A DNA stretch of 10,462 bases from Maricaulis sp042095695. GTDB taxonomy: Bacteria > Pseudomonadota > Alphaproteobacteria > Caulobacterales > Maricaulaceae. Below are positions 1-6,812 of the stretch, piece by piece. A model generated the notes under the pieces. That model was given only the letters and a program-made list of their open reading frames with translations. It was not told the origin of the DNA and did not search any database. Numbering within the stretch: position 1 is the first letter of the stretch; the number at the start of each line of letters is the position of its first letter. The position numbers were made by a program, and so were the translations under genes. The stretch is from contig JBELMP010000089.1 of assembly GCA_042095695.1 (NCBI GenBank), positions 1 to 10,462 on the forward strand, read 5' to 3'.

Positions 1-1
1 C

Positions 2-325
2 ATTGTGGAACTAACGGTTGTTGATTGCGATGCGCTTGCGCAGAACATAATCGACACAGCCCTTGGCGGTGCCAGGGCAGTCCTGGTCGATTTTACCCGG
101 GAAGAACGCGACCAATGGCCGGCTGAGAACCTGCAACGCGCTGAGGCGCTCGGCCACTTGCTGCTGGCGAACAATACCGCGATCGCCTGCGTCGTGCCGG
201 AACCGCATCATCATATCGCGATACAGTGTCTGTACATCTACAGAACCGGCGCGCGGGCCCTGTCGGCAACAGATCGCACCGAGGCAATCCAGTGGCTGTC
301 AGCACAATGCGCTAATTCTCCTTAG
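2..325 (+). CDS. Small protein, 5'-truncated, possible SpoIIAA/STAS-like fold
   Basis: The frame is open from the left edge of the window to a TAG stop and gives about 107 residues. A GTG at 5-7 could be a start, but nothing upstream can be seen, and the protein probably begins outside the window. The visible part has an amphipathic helix, a hydrophobic strand (AVLVDF), a helix, a second strand (AIACVVPEP) and a C-terminal pattern ending in EAIQWL. This alternation, with the Ala-x-x-Trp-Leu ending, resembles the small SpoIIAA-like/STAS proteins that are common as uncharacterised genes in alphaproteobacteria. Those run to roughly 125-140 residues, so about 30 may be missing. The assignment is by pattern only, with no catalytic motif. 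The last 14 bp overlap tail to tail with the LuxR-family gene on the other strand. Confidence 0.5.
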   Translation: MVELTVVDCDALAQNIIDTALGGARAVLVDFTREERDQWPAENLQRAEALGHLLLANNTAIACVVPEPHHHIAIQCLYIYRTGARALSATDRTEAIQWLSAQCANSP

Positions 326-1064
326 CCGGGCGGCCAATAAGGCCCACTGCCAGCCCGCGCAGGGCCGCCGTCACCCGATCGGAAACATCCAGCTTGGCAT
401 AGATCCGACGCAGATGCGTATCGACAGTGTTTGGCGACAGGCCGATTATATCTGCGATAACCGAATTGCTTTTGCCCTTGGCGATCCAACTCAGGATTTC
501 GCTTTCGCGCGGTGACAGGGTGACGTCCTTGGGCGCTTTTTCATTCAGCAGATGACAATAGCGATTATGGCCAAGCTGGCAGGCCCATTGGAGCCTCAGC
601 ACTTCCATGCGCGACAAATCCGGACGAGACGGCCCGAAGCCGATGCCGGCATATCCGTTTCTGCCATAGGCGCCGAAGAGCGGAATACCCAGCCCCTCAC
701 CCAGCTTCGCCTGGCTGATAACGCTGAAAAAATGCTTGTTCGGCGGACTCAGTCCGGCCGAGCGGCTGGCATCACTCCACCAGACCGGCTCCATGCGGGC
801 AAAGGCCAGGTCGGGGATGGGATCAATCTCATACATTCGCTCCTCGACATAGCGCGCCAGCCATTCCTCGGGAAAGCCGGACGCCGCCACGCCGATTGTC
901 GGTGCATAATCGATCGCTCCGGGTGGCGGAAGGTGTGAATAGCTCGCCATCACCACGCCCCAGAGGCGGAAATGCCGCATGCAGACATCACCGAGCTGCG
1001 CGAAGCTGTCGGCCTCGTCTACATCCCGGACGAAATATTCAAAATCCTGATGCCATTTGGTCAT
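312..1064 (-). CDS. LuxR-family regulator with autoinducer-binding domain (LuxR solo)
   Basis: This 250-residue transcription factor has the two-domain layout of quorum-sensing LuxR/TraR proteins. Residues about 10-165 form the autoinducer-binding domain, and about 180-240 form the GerE/LuxR helix-turn-helix (start TLSPRESEIL, recognition region SPNTVDTHLRRIY). Residues expected to contact acyl-homoserine lactones are visible: W68, Y72, D81-P82, W96 and G124, matching TraR W57, Y61, D70-P71, W85 and G113. The conserved HTH positions E187, L191 and G197 match TraR E178, L182 and G188. ATG at 1064 is preferred over the adjacent TTG because a GGGAGAGG ribosome-binding sequence lies just upstream. 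No luxI-type synthase gene lies in the window. It is divergent from the HutC-type gene, with a dyad-rich region between them. Its ligand and targets cannot be deduced. Confidence 0.9.
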   Translation of the reverse strand: MTKWHQDFEYFVRDVDEADSFAQLGDVCMRHFRLWGVVMASYSHLPPPGAIDYAPTIGVAASGFPEEWLARYVEERMYEIDPIPDLAFARMEPVWWSDASRSAGLSPPNKHFFSVISQAKLGEGLGIPLFGAYGRNGYAGIGFGPSRPDLSRMEVLRLQWACQLGHNRYCHLLNEKAPKDVTLSPRESEILSWIAKGKSNSVIADIIGLSPNTVDTHLRRIYAKLDVSDRVTAALRGLAVGLIGRPAKEN

Positions 1065-1163
1065 CAATCCTCTCCCGGGACAGGATCAGCCTGGACGCGC
1101 AGTCTGGCAAGCTAAATCGATGCGAGTCCGGTCCAGATACAAACCGCATCGGCTGCAAAGATG

Positions 1164-1179
1164 GACGTTTCGAGACGTC
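1164..1179. promoter_or_regulatory. 16-bp near-perfect palindrome, candidate operator
   Basis: GACGTTTCGAGACGTC is a dyad in which seven of eight base pairs are complementary; the only mismatch is T1169 against G1174. It sits almost midway between the two divergent start codons, about 100 bp from each. Its length and continuous symmetry suit a homodimeric helix-turn-helix regulator such as the adjacent LuxR-type or GntR-type protein. It does not match the classical lux box well, so the binding partner is open. Confidence 0.4.
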
Positions 1180-1220
1180 GGTCTATTTCCCTAAATCAAG
1201 TAGGTGAATGATACCGATGT

Positions 1221-1250
1221 TGAGCCCGACAGGGCTCATGTGATCGGGCT
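1221..1250 (+). promoter_or_regulatory. Two mutually exclusive hairpins upstream of the hutC-type gene
   Basis: TGAGCCC (1221-1227) pairs perfectly with GGGCTCA (1232-1238) around a 4-nt loop. AGCCCGA (1223-1229) pairs equally perfectly with TCGGGCT (1244-1250) around a 14-nt loop. The left arms overlap, so only one hairpin can form at a time. The element ends 35 bp before the ATG at 1286. It could be a DNA operator or an RNA switch in the leader, depending on where transcription starts, which is unknown. No U-run follows either stem. Confidence 0.35.
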
Positions 1251-1285
1251 GGTCAGTTTCGGACGCATTGCAGGAACGGGTACAC

Positions 1286-2023
1286 ATGGACGATTGGCAG
1301 ACGCAATTGCAGCTCGACGGGCAAGGCGCAGTATACGAACAGATCAAGCGGCTCCTGGAACAGCAAATCACAACCGGTGTCTGGACCGCGGGCGAGCGCG
1401 TCCCCGGAGAAGAAGAGCTGGCGCGCCATTTCGGCATTGCCCGGATGACCGTTCACCGTGCCCTGCGCGAACTGACCGATGCCGGATTTATTGTCCGCCG
1501 TCGCCGGGCGGGGAGCTTTGTCGCAACGCCACCCGCGCCCGCTGCCGTGCTCGAGATTGTCGACATGGCAAAGGCGATCCCGCAGCGCGGACAAACCTAT
1601 ACTTATGAATGCCTGCTCGATGAAACCATCTCCGCAACGCCGGAGATTGCCGAGCGCCTCGGTCTTTTACCAGGCAATGCTGTGCAGCATATCCGCTGTC
1701 GTCATCTCGGCGATTCGCACACGGTTCAGCTGGAAGAAAGGTGGATTAATCTCGCCCTTCTCCCGGAAGCCCGAGATCAGGACTTCAGCACCAGCGGCCC
1801 CGGTGGCTGGCTTCTTTCGGTGGCGGGTTGGACCGAGGCAGAACACACCATCTGTGCCATAAGTGCAGATGATGACACCGCGGAACTGATTGATGTGGAG
1901 ACCGGCAGCGCCTGCCTCATCCTGGAGCGCCGGACCTTCCAGGATGACCAGGTGGTCACGCTTGCCCGGCTGACTCACCCCGGTGACCGGCATCGCTTCA
2001 AGCAACGCTTCACGCCGCGGTAA
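1286..2023 (+). CDS. hutC: GntR/HutC-family transcriptional repressor, HutC-like
   Basis: This 245-residue regulator has an N-terminal GntR winged helix (residues about 15-80, with the Y-E-Q-I-K start, a MTVHRALREL recognition helix and a wing ending in AGSFVA) and a C-terminal UTRA ligand-binding domain (about 90-240). The C-terminal signatures LEERWIN, EAEHTICA and VTLARLTHPG are those of histidine-utilisation repressors, which in studied bacteria bind urocanate and control hut genes. ATG at 1286 is chosen over an in-frame TTG at 1268, which has no ribosome-binding site and would add six residues absent from typical members; AGGA lies 10 nt before this ATG. No hut catabolic gene is present, so the HutC target is inferred from family resemblance alone. 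It is divergent from the LuxR-type gene and convergent towards the hydrolase at the end of the his cluster. Confidence 0.85.
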   Translation: MDDWQTQLQLDGQGAVYEQIKRLLEQQITTGVWTAGERVPGEEELARHFGIARMTVHRALRELTDAGFIVRRRRAGSFVATPPAPAAVLEIVDMAKAIPQRGQTYTYECLLDETISATPEIAERLGLLPGNAVQHIRCRHLGDSHTVQLEERWINLALLPEARDQDFSTSGPGGWLLSVAGWTEAEHTICAISADDDTAELIDVETGSACLILERRTFQDDQVVTLARLTHPGDRHRFKQRFTPR

Positions 2024-2089
2024 GGCTGCGACGGATTTCCCCTTTCCAGGCGTTGTATAACCGTATCAGATCAAGCGAGCGGGGACTTG

Positions 2090-2344
2090 ATGATGCGTGT
2101 TTTGCTGATTTACGGAGCGCTGGCGCTGCTCTTGAGCCTGCTTCCGGGCCAGTCGGGAAGAATGGTTGTTCCCGACAAGTCAGTCGTCGCGGATGGCTTG
2201 CATCAAGTGATCAATGAATGCGCCGCGCTGGCCGGACTCAATCCAGCGAACGATCGCGACGATGTCATGTTCGGGATCGATGAAGACCATGTTTGCACCG
2301 GCCCCAAGATAGGCGAAGCTCGTCTCCGGCGCACTGGCGACTGA
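2090..2344 (+). CDS. Doubtful small hydrophobic ORF (84 aa)
   Basis: Two adjacent ATGs (2090 and 2093) follow a GGGGA ribosome-binding-like sequence (2081-2085), with a TATAAC box at 2056-2061 that lacks a clear -35 partner. The first 20 or so residues form a hydrophobic segment (LLIYGALALLLSLL) like a signal peptide or a single membrane helix. From 2180 on, however, the frame is antisense to the 3' end of the serine hydrolase gene and resembles no protein I know. Either a short real protein is encoded, or this is the leader of a gene lost when the neighbouring region arrived, or it is chance. I consider chance most likely. Confidence 0.22.
   Translation: MMRVLLIYGALALLLSLLPGQSGRMVVPDKSVVADGLHQVINECAALAGLNPANDRDDVMFGIDEDHVCTGPKIGEARLRRTGD
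2152..2176 (-). terminator. Hairpin directly after the hydrolase stop codon
   Basis: GTCGGGAA (2152-2159) and TTCCCGAC (2169-2176) form a perfect 8-bp stem with a 9-nt loop. On the minus strand the stem begins 3 nt after the TGA of the serine hydrolase, which is the last gene of the long minus-strand series. No U-run follows, so it is not a canonical intrinsic terminator. It may work as a weak terminator or protect the 3' end of the mRNA. Confidence 0.45.
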
Positions 2345-3373
2345 GATCGTCGCTCCCGCAGTGTCGGGACGGTTCAGGAAAAAGTTCATATAGCCGTAGA
2401 ATGGAGCCTGCTCGGTCGGGGATAATGACCGGGCAAACCAGTCTTCGGACAGGATCTGCTCGCCCTGCCACTGGCCACGATGAAGCCCCAACAGGCCGAG
2501 CCGGGCCTGGTCATAGACGGACAACATCATGCCGCCGCCCCAATGCCCGCCACCGGAGACCGACCACATCTGCTCGCCGTCAATCTCAACATAGCTGTTG
2601 CGATAGCCGTGCCATTCCCATGTGTTGGACGAGCCGATCGGCGTCATGATTTCGTCCTGCAGCACATCCGGCAAAGGCCGCTCGAAAACATAGAGCGCGG
2701 CAAGCGCCAGAGCGTTCACCCGGACATCATTATACTCCCAGGCCGAACCCGGCTCCGGCGGCCCGGCGACGAGATCCCGTGCCGGGTTGTCGCGCGCAGG
2801 ACGATCTGCCCAGTCCGGCTTGTCCCAAAGCGTGCCGCTCCATCCGGAGGTCTGACGCAGCAACTGGTCCCAGGTGATGGGGCGATTATGATCGGTATGA
2901 AACAACGGGTCTTGGACATAATCGCTGACCCGGTCGTCGACCGAGGCAATCAGGCCGTCATCAACAGCGACCCCCACAACGTGACTGAGAAACGTCTTGG
3001 AGATTGAGAAAGTCATATCGACCCGGTCCAGATCGCCCCATTCCGCAACGATATAGCCATCGCGCAGAATAATCCCGGCGGGCCCTCCCCGCCGTCTCAG
3101 CTCGCCCAGCGGGCTGGAGTGCGGTTCAAACGCCCAGGTCAGCGGGACCATGACCGACAAATCGCGAACATCGACGCCTTCCCAGCCTTCACGAGGGCTG
3201 GTTTCATTGGCGATCGCAAAGTCGACCGCGACCTGTAGCGCCTGCGGATCCAAGCCCAGACTTTCAGGAGCCCGGCGCTCCCAGCCTGCATCTCCGGCCT
3301 GCGGGAAATAGTCCTGGGCGCTGGCGCTCGCTGCGAATATCCAGGCGGACGCGATGGTGATGAGCATTTTCAT
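2180..3373 (-). CDS. Exported serine hydrolase, beta-lactamase/PBP-like fold
   Basis: This 397-residue protein has a signal peptide with predicted cleavage after Ala-Ser-Ala at residue 19, so it is probably periplasmic. The serine beta-lactamase/DD-peptidase-like fold shows as SISK (S123-x-x-K126, the nucleophile and its lysine), the Y214-N-D216 second motif in WEYNDV, and the glycine-rich stretch SGGGHWGGG (272-280). The usual third box (KTG or HxG) is not clear; the matching strand reads YLGAGAN (355-361). This group (Pfam Beta-lactamase; relatives include 6-aminohexanoate-dimer hydrolase, esterases and D-aminopeptidases) has very diverse substrates, so antibiotic hydrolysis should not be assumed. 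An AAAGG sequence lies 8 nt before the ATG. The gene begins 29 bp after the TonB-receptor stop codon and is probably cotranscribed with it, which suggests it processes a compound taken up by that receptor. Confidence 0.88.
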   Translation of the reverse strand: MKMLITIASAWIFAASASAQDYFPQAGDAGWERRAPESLGLDPQALQVAVDFAIANETSPREGWEGVDVRDLSVMVPLTWAFEPHSSPLGELRRRGGPAGIILRDGYIVAEWGDLDRVDMTFSISKTFLSHVVGVAVDDGLIASVDDRVSDYVQDPLFHTDHNRPITWDQLLRQTSGWSGTLWDKPDWADRPARDNPARDLVAGPPEPGSAWEYNDVRVNALALAALYVFERPLPDVLQDEIMTPIGSSNTWEWHGYRNSYVEIDGEQMWSVSGGGHWGGGMMLSVYDQARLGLLGLHRGQWQGEQILSEDWFARSLSPTEQAPFYGYMNFFLNRPDTAGATISVASAPETSFAYLGAGANMVFIDPEHDIVAIVRWIESGQRGAFIDHLMQAIRDD

Positions 3374-3402
3374 GGCGTAGACCTTTCCCGGTTGTTAGGC
3401 CC

Positions 3403-5391
3403 TTAGTAATCCCAGCGCACACCGACACTCAATGCGCGCGGTTCGCCGGGGAAGTAGCGGTCATTGCCGAAGGCGAAATCCGCCCGCTCGGCATAGCGCT
3501 CATCGAGGGCATTGCGCAGGGTCGCAAACAGGGCTGGCCCGTCGGCCAGTTCGTAGCGCGCCCGCAAGTTGAGAATATCATGACCTTCATAGAAGCGGGT
3601 ATTCGCGCCATTGGTCGCATACTCGCCAACATGCACCCACTCCGCGCTGAGCGTGTAGGGCGCATCCGGCGACCAGTTCAGCCGCGCATTCCACAACCAG
3701 TTCGGCGCGGTATCGACCTGGTCTCCGCTCGATATGGCCTCACTCGCATTGCCCACCGGCCGGTCAAAGGCGTAGCGATGCTCTGCCCAGCTCGCCGCCA
3801 GGTCTAGCGACAGGCCCGCGCCAAGAGGTTGATGCCATTCAAGTTCGAGACCGTCATGATCGGTCTTTCCATCGGTGACATTGACGCCGTCAGCATCGCG
3901 GAAGAAGACATTCTCCTTGCGCATCGCGAATGCGGTGAGCTCGATCCGCGCCCCGCTCGACCAGGTCCGGCGATAGCCGACCTCCAGGCTGTCGAGGGTT
4001 TCCGGCTCGATACTGTCGATATCCTGGCCGGGCTGAAGCCGGTAAAGCTCGGCGGTCTGCGGCGCGCGCGCACCGCGGGCGAGCCGACCGAAAACGCTCG
4101 CATCTTCAGAGACTGCCCAATGGGCGCCGAAATGCGGTGTAACCGTCTCGAAATCATCCTCGCGGTCGGCTAGCCGCAGATAGCGACCGGTGGACCCGGC
4201 CGCGAGCCGATTATCATACTCATAGCCGGTGCGCTCGAACCGTATGCCCGATTGCAGATCGAGCCGGTCAGTCAGGGCCCAGCGCGCCTGGGCGTAGAGC
4301 GCCACAACGCCAGCATCGACGGCGTAATCATAATGCTCGCCCTGGACGAAGGTGAAGAGTGTCGGATCCGACTGGAATTCCACGAGTTCACCGCTCGATT
4401 GGTCAAGATCCAGCCCGAGCGTGACCCGCCAGTCCGACGCCTCGCGGATCAGGGCTGATTGCACACCCAGACTGTGGTGGCGGCTCTCCTCCAAGGGGGC
4501 GGTGGGGAAGAAATGCATCAGGAAATCCATATCCTGGTCACGCAAATAGGGGCGGATGCGCCAGCGCCATTGCTCACTCAACTGCCCCCGCAGCTCTAAA
4601 TCCGCCCGCAGGGCGTAGGCATCACGAAAGGCTTCCGGATCGCCATTTTGCCGACTGGCATCCGCGTCTTCATAGGCCCGATCACCAAATATGAAGCCCG
4701 CTGTTTCCTGATTGAGGGTCACGCCAGCCAGGGTGAAGCGCCAGTCGACCTCGCCCATCTGCCCGCCTGAGCGAAAGAGTGCCTCAACGCGGTCAAGGCC
4801 CGACTCATCGCGCCAGCCATCTTCATGCTGCCCCGCGACTGCGAACAAGGCGGGCTGACCGAAGGCATTGAAACGGTTGAGCGCGCGCCCGCGATAACGA
4901 CCGAAACTCCCGGCTTCGGCCTCGAAATACCGGTTGTCCGCAGCCAGGCCCGGCAAGCGGATATTAATTGCTCCGTGCAGCGCGTTTGATCCATGCAATG
5001 CCGATCCCGGTCCGCGCAGGACTTCAACGCCGCCGGCAAGACCGCTCAACCCCTCAAACAGACCATTGATATTGGCAAAACCGGCTGCCCGAAGGGGCAA
5101 TTCGTCTTCAAGAAAAAGGAAAGCCCCCGCCCCTGCACCGCCGGTCAGCACGGGCGAGCGGATCGCGGTGAGATGCTCGGCACCATTGCCGCGGTGAAGG
5201 TTCACGCCGGGAATGCGTGCCAGGAGTTCCTGAGGATGATGCGCCCCTGTTTCTATCAGTTCGACATCGGAGACCCGTCCGACCGGAAGAATGGCCTGTG
5301 AACGCGACTCGCCTGCGCGATCTGCCGTAACAACAATAACATCGGCATCGGCCTGCGCGAGCAGGGCCAGCGACAAGACAGTGGACAGCAT
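3403..5391 (-). CDS. TonB-dependent outer-membrane receptor
   Basis: This 662-residue ligand-gated porin has a short signal peptide (about 16 residues), then a TonB box (DVIVVTADR, residues 17-25) that would contact TonB in the periplasm. A plug domain follows (about 30-150, with IPGVNL and VEVLRGPGSALHG...GAINI). The rest is a C-terminal beta-barrel of alternating aromatic and polar strands ending in GVRWDY, an aromatic-terminated strand as used for outer-membrane insertion. The ATG at 5391 has GGGGGA just upstream and gives a proper signal peptide; a GTG at 5406 would add five residues. The substrate cannot be read from the sequence. The barrel size fits siderophore, cobalamin or small organic substrates, and no iron-uptake genes surround it. 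It follows hisIE by 33 bp and precedes a periplasmic hydrolase gene by 29 bp. Confidence 0.93.
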   Translation of the reverse strand: MLSTVLSLALLAQADADVIVVTADRAGESRSQAILPVGRVSDVELIETGAHHPQELLARIPGVNLHRGNGAEHLTAIRSPVLTGGAGAGAFLFLEDELPLRAAGFANINGLFEGLSGLAGGVEVLRGPGSALHGSNALHGAINIRLPGLAADNRYFEAEAGSFGRYRGRALNRFNAFGQPALFAVAGQHEDGWRDESGLDRVEALFRSGGQMGEVDWRFTLAGVTLNQETAGFIFGDRAYEDADASRQNGDPEAFRDAYALRADLELRGQLSEQWRWRIRPYLRDQDMDFLMHFFPTAPLEESRHHSLGVQSALIREASDWRVTLGLDLDQSSGELVEFQSDPTLFTFVQGEHYDYAVDAGVVALYAQARWALTDRLDLQSGIRFERTGYEYDNRLAAGSTGRYLRLADREDDFETVTPHFGAHWAVSEDASVFGRLARGARAPQTAELYRLQPGQDIDSIEPETLDSLEVGYRRTWSSGARIELTAFAMRKENVFFRDADGVNVTDGKTDHDGLELEWHQPLGAGLSLDLAASWAEHRYAFDRPVGNASEAISSGDQVDTAPNWLWNARLNWSPDAPYTLSAEWVHVGEYATNGANTRFYEGHDILNLRARYELADGPALFATLRNALDERYAERADFAFGNDRYFPGEPRALSVGVRWDY

Positions 5392-5403
5392 ACTTCCCCC
5401 GAT

Positions 5404-5420
5404 CACGCCTGCACGGCGTG
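5404..5420 (-). other. Short stem-loop between hisIE and the receptor gene
   Basis: CACGCC (5404-5409) and GGCGTG (5415-5420) form a perfect 6-bp GC-rich stem with a 5-nt loop, in the 33-bp gap after the hisIE stop codon. There is no U-run. It could be an mRNA processing or attenuation point that lowers expression of the two downstream genes, or it may be chance. Confidence 0.3.
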
Positions 5421-5424
5421 TAAT

Positions 5425-6048
5425 TTACTTGTTCGCCGCGCGCACGGCATGACGCGTGCGCAGCACGTCAACAACATCTTCAAGGCTCAGACCCCGGGAT
5501 TCGAGCAGGACCATAAGGTGGAATAATAGATCGGCAGCCTCGCCGACCAAGGCCTCGTCATCCTCGGAAACAGCGGCCATGGCGACTTCGACACCCTCTT
5601 CGCCGACTTTCTGTGCCGGACGCTTGGGGGCACGGGCGAGCAGGTCCCCGACATAGGAGCCTTTGAGCTTTTCTTTCTTGCGCTTGCGAATAATGGCACG
5701 GAGATGCGCCAGAAAACCCAGTCCAGGCCCCGGATCATCGCCAAAACACGTGACTGTACCGGTATGACAGGCGGGGCCTTTCGGCTTGACCTCGACCAGC
5801 AGAGTGTCCTTGTCGCAATCCTTCTGCACCGATACCAGCTTGAAGACATTGCCGGACGTCTCGCCCTTCTTCCAAAGTCGCTGTTTGGTGCGGCTGAAGA
5901 AATGAACCTTGCCGCTCTCAATCGTTTTTTCGAGCGCCTCCTTGTTCATATAGCCGAGCATCAGCACCTGGCGCGTGGCCACATCCTGAATGATCGCCGG
6001 GATCAGGCCATCGACCTTGTCCCAATCAAGTTTGTCAATCTTGATCAT
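5425..6048 (-). CDS. hisI: HisIE, phosphoribosyl-AMP cyclohydrolase / phosphoribosyl-ATP pyrophosphatase
   Basis: This 207-residue bifunctional enzyme carries out steps 2 and 3 of histidine synthesis. The N-terminal HisI domain (about 1-105) opens the purine ring of PR-AMP: the metal site DCDKD (D77, C78, D79, D81) and the two further cysteines C94 (GPACHTG) and C101 are present. The C-terminal HisE domain (about 110-200) removes pyrophosphate from PR-ATP with a MazG-like all-alpha fold, shown by KVGEEGVEVAMAA and EAADLLFHLMVLL with their conserved acidic residues. The ATG overlaps the hisF stop codon by 4 bp (ATGA), so translation is probably coupled. The HisI-HisE fusion is the arrangement of enterobacteria and many other groups, while many alphaproteobacteria keep hisI and hisE apart. 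It is the last histidine gene of the cluster. Confidence 0.97.
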   Translation of the reverse strand: MIKIDKLDWDKVDGLIPAIIQDVATRQVLMLGYMNKEALEKTIESGKVHFFSRTKQRLWKKGETSGNVFKLVSVQKDCDKDTLLVEVKPKGPACHTGTVTCFGDDPGPGLGFLAHLRAIIRKRKKEKLKGSYVGDLLARAPKRPAQKVGEEGVEVAMAAVSEDDEALVGEAADLLFHLMVLLESRGLSLEDVVDVLRTRHAVRAANK

Positions 6049-6812
6049 ACGCGTATCGGAACTCCCTGCTTGACCAGATAGGACTTCAATTCGCCAATCC
6101 CGATCAATCCCTTGTGAAACACGCTGGCGGCCAGCGCCGCATCCACTCTGGCCGCATTAAACACAGTTTCAAAGTGGTCTTTTCGCCCGGCACCGCCCGA
6201 CGCAATCAGCGGCGTCGTGCAAATTTCGCGGGCGCGTGCCAATTGCTCGATATCATAGCCATCGCGCACACCATCCTGGTCCATGCAGTTCAAGACGATC
6301 TCACCGGCACCGCGATCAATCACTTCGGCCAGCCACTCCATCGTCTTTCGCCCGGCCAGCTGGGTCTTCTCCGGATCACCGGTATATTGATGCACCACCC
6401 ACTCGCCATCCACGACCTTGCTGTCGACACCAACGACCACGCACTGGCTGCCAAACTCATCGGCCAGATCACCGATGATTTCGGGAGTCTCCAGGGCCGG
6501 TGAATTCACCGAGATCTTGTCTGCGCCTGCAAATAGCCGCGCCCGGGCATCATCGACGGTCCGGATGCCTCCGGCGACACAGAAGGGAATATCAATCACG
6601 CGGGCGACCGCGCTCACCCATTCCGGCTCCACGGTATCGCCGCGCGCGCTTGCTGCAATATCGTAGAAGACCAGCTCATCCGCGCCCTCATCGGCATAGC
6701 GCCGGGCCAGGCTTTCGATGTCGCCCACATCCTCGTGATTGCGGAAACGGACGCCCTTGACGACCCGCCCATCCTTGACGTCGAGACAGGGAATTATGCG
6801 TCGCGCGAGCAT
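6045..6812 (-). CDS. hisF: HisF, imidazole glycerol phosphate synthase cyclase subunit
   Basis: HisF is a 255-residue (beta/alpha)8 barrel. With HisH it converts PRFAR and ammonia to imidazole glycerol phosphate and AICAR (step 5). Catalytic D11 (PCLDVKDGR) and D130 (VVGVDSK) are at the usual positions, and the phosphate-binding glycine loops are visible at 80-84 (AGGIR) and 205-209 (SGGAG). The length is normal for the family. The start codon lies 19 bp inside the 3' end of hisA. A perfect AGGAGG ribosome-binding site (6820-6825) sits within the hisA coding sequence 7 nt upstream, which fixes the start and suggests strong independent initiation. It overlaps hisIE by 4 bp. Confidence 0.98.
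   Translation of the reverse strand: MLARRIIPCLDVKDGRVVKGVRFRNHEDVGDIESLARRYADEGADELVFYDIAASARGDTVEPEWVSAVARVIDIPFCVAGGIRTVDDARARLFAGADKISVNSPALETPEIIGDLADEFGSQCVVVGVDSKVVDGEWVVHQYTGDPEKTQLAGRKTMEWLAEVIDRGAGEIVLNCMDQDGVRDGYDIEQLARAREICTTPLIASGGAGRKDHFETVFNAARVDAALAASVFHKGLIGIGELKSYLVKQGVPIRV

Larger units (their letters stand above)
1065..1285. promoter_or_regulatory. Divergent intergenic region between luxR-type and hutC-type genes
   Basis: This 221-bp region lies between two divergent regulator genes and must carry both promoters unless they are transcribed from further away. It holds several dyads: CGATGCG (1118-1124) with CGCATCG (1145-1151), the 16-bp near-palindrome at 1164-1179, and two overlapping hairpins at 1221-1250. 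I could not pick out a convincing -35/-10 pair for either gene. Autoregulation by either protein is plausible from the layout but not shown. Confidence 0.5.

Noticed and set aside
1118..1151. CGATGCG...CGCATCG inverted repeat with a 20-nt spacer
   Set aside because: The arms are perfect but only 7 bp long and far apart. In about 220 bp of GC-rich DNA this can arise by chance, so it is mentioned only within the intergenic region entry.
2053..2068. GTTGTATAACCGTATC as a HutC-type operator (TTGTATA half site)
   Set aside because: Only one half resembles the hut operator. The other half is not its inverted copy, so there is no dyad.
2180..3373. Antibiotic-resistance beta-lactamase
   Set aside because: The fold and S-x-x-K motif fit, but the other active-site boxes and the neighbourhood point to the broad serine-hydrolase group rather than a true beta-lactamase.
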